A stretch of 64,000 nt of DNA from BJGO01 sp039810885 (GTDB lineage Bacteria > Bacteroidota > Bacteroidia > Chitinophagales > UBA10324), in assembly GCA_039810885.1 (NCBI GenBank), contig JBDHXV010000007.1:1-64000 (forward strand), given 5' to 3'. Below, in pieces: positions 62,826 through 64,000 of the stretch (the stretch's first letter is position 1; each line of letters opens with the position of its first letter). A model generated the notes under the pieces. The model searched no databases and was not told the origin of the DNA. It saw only the letters and a list, made by a program, of their open reading frames with translations. The position numbers were made by a program, and so were the translations under genes.

Positions 62826-63440
62826 ATGATTCAGACACGAACATTCTCTGCGGCTTTTTTCAAAGCATTACCTAATTATACACAATATCGTGCACTTGCA
62901 GATAAGCTGATTGCAGAAAATAAGACGACCGGAAATAATCAATCCGAAGAATATCTTCAATATACGCGCTTAAACATTAAGCGGATGGAGCGTATTGAAA
63001 AAACAATGGAACTGTTGCCGGAAGTGAAAGAAGCATTACCCCGAATTAAACAAAAACAAATTTGGGTAATTATCGGCGAAGCTTGGTGCGGCGACTGTGC
63101 TCAAAATATGCCTTACTTAGCTGCAATGGCCAATGCATCAAACGGACAAATTGATTTACGCGTGGCACTGCGTGACGATAATCCTGAATTTATGGATGCT
63201 CATTTAACAAATGGTGCACGATCAGTTCCTAAATTAATTGCCTTGGACACTCAAACTCTGGCAGAACTCTTTGAATGGGGCTCTCGCCCGGCAGCGGCAC
63301 AAGAAATATTAAAACAATATAAAGCGAACAAAGACACGATGACACATGATGACTTTGAAAAGCAACTTCATACATGGTATGCACAAAATAAAGGGGCAGA
63401 TATTCAACGTGAATTAATCAAACTGGCCACTAGTATCTAA
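62826..63440 (+). CDS. Thioredoxin family protein
   Basis: A 204-residue cytosolic protein. The thioredoxin-fold active site is EAWCGDCAQNMP, with Cys88 and Cys91. QIDLRVALRDDNPEFMDAHLTNGARSVPKLIALD contains the cis-Pro region (SVPK). It resembles the Bacteroidota group that carries an N-terminal helical extension (about 1-75). There is no signal peptide. Probably a thiol oxidoreductase; the partner is unknown. Confidence 0.88.
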   Translation: MIQTRTFSAAFFKALPNYTQYRALADKLIAENKTTGNNQSEEYLQYTRLNIKRMERIEKTMELLPEVKEALPRIKQKQIWVIIGEAWCGDCAQNMPYLAAMANASNGQIDLRVALRDDNPEFMDAHLTNGARSVPKLIALDTQTLAELFEWGSRPAAAQEILKQYKANKDTMTHDDFEKQLHTWYAQNKGADIQRELIKLATSI

Positions 63441-63642
63441 TATATATACATAACTCCGACTTAAAAGGGGGCCAACTCAGAATTGCACTTGCGTTAGGCA
63501 TAAGAGTTTTTATAAGGCAAGCTTTAATCACAATCTTGAAAAAGAATTGAACGATAGTTCTCGGCCATCTATTATTTGGTATAGTCATTTTAGCGACTAT
63601 ATTTGAACAACTCCCAACCCGAATTAAGTAATAAATATTAGA

Positions 63643-64000
63643 ATGATGCAACTAAAAATATTTCGGCTAATTGTAATTCTTTTTACCGTATTATTTATTA
63701 ATAAAGCGAGTATAGCACAGATTATTGGAGATTATCGCAGCAAGCAAACCGGTAACTGGAATGATTTTAATACATGGGAGCGCTATGATGGAAGTGCATG
63801 GGTGGCAGCTTTAAGCGGCCAAACTCCCGGAGTTGCACCTGCCTGCAATGTTTTAATCCGCAATCTGCATCTGCTTACCTTAAATGCAACACCAGTCAAT
63901 AGTTTAAATAGCCTTACCATTGGTGAGGGAGCCGGTGGCATTTTAGAGTATTATAATAGTTCTACCACCGTAACACTTACTATTGACGGTATTTTTAATA
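63643..64000 (+). CDS. Secreted protein, N-terminal part only (gene runs off the window)
   Basis: An open frame from ATG 63643 (or the next codon, ATG 63646) reaches the window end. It encodes a signal peptide (MMQLKIFRLIVILFTVLFINKASIAQ) followed by IIGDYRSKQTGNWNDFNTWERYDGSAWV and repeats-like beta strands (LNSLTIGEGAGGILEYYNSST, VTLTIDGIFN). The TGNWNDxxTWxxYDG pattern is common at the start of large T9SS-secreted adhesin-like proteins in Bacteroidota. The rest, including any sorting domain, is not visible. Confidence 0.75.
   Translation, partial: MMQLKIFRLIVILFTVLFINKASIAQIIGDYRSKQTGNWNDFNTWERYDGSAWVAALSGQTPGVAPACNVLIRNLHLLTLNATPVNSLNSLTIGEGAGGILEYYNSSTTVTLTIDGIFN

Noticed and set aside
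63441..63642. Possible tRNA or small RNA in the gap after the thioredoxin-like gene
   Set aside because: I could not form a cloverleaf or any convincing stem, and no promoter box is apparent.

Overview
The window is a chromosomal piece of a moderately AT-rich member of the Bacteroidota, probably a Chitinophagales/Sphingobacteriia-type organism. This rests on type IX secretion (T9SS) style secreted proteins, lineage-restricted families (DUF4175, DUF4290, S46 dipeptidyl-peptidase, DUF6576 rhomboid), a Bacteroidota-type MurA (PGGDKIGRRRLD), few Shine-Dalgarno sites, and exact TAnnTTTG -7 boxes ahead of nine genes. I see no rRNA, tRNA, CRISPR array, insertion sequence or prophage.

Layout. 1-2789 (-): an incomplete secreted metzincin-like protease carrying 76-residue Ig-like repeats, preceded by a small secreted protein. 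2987-9306 (+): a GH13/GH31 alpha-glucan pair, two methyltransferases and a secreted hypothetical. 9324-13942 (-): rimP-nusA-infB with a leader hairpin. 14086-14205: a relic of a T9SS sorting domain. 14318-18143 (+): a PaaR-type regulator with its operator, paaABCD and nadD. 18144-18519 is a very AT-rich spacer, followed by nadA. 19504-21867 (-): mnmG, two parS sites and ybeY, which mark an origin-proximal position.

21867-34969 (-) is a long, tightly packed run: an RsbW-like ATPase, DUF4175, exonuclease III, and then a glycan-modification cluster (methyltransferase, FemAB/GNAT-like transferase, a 984-residue glycosyltransferase/N-acetyl-sugar amidotransferase/half-glycosyltransferase fusion, HisF2, HisH, a second glycosyltransferase, PIG-L deacetylase) headed by hpt. 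HisH and HisF2 should feed ammonia to the amidotransferase module, so the cluster probably makes an acetamidino sugar. This is the most unusual locus here.

35022-40573 (-) holds a LysM glucosaminidase, bshA (bacillithiol) and a NagZ-beta-lactamase fusion. 40695-46706 (+) holds queA, mutL, two rhomboids and an EEP-family protein. glgB (-) and a PcrA/UvrD helicase (+) follow. 51953-60407 (-) contains nadK, a POTRA/beta-barrel protein, a CBS protein, a hydrolase, pabA, cvpA, yqeY, an S46 peptidase and a secreted anchor-V protein. 60611-64000 (+) contains DUF4290, murA, a thioredoxin-like protein and the start of another secreted protein.

Functions are inferred from motifs read in the translations. 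No database search was possible.
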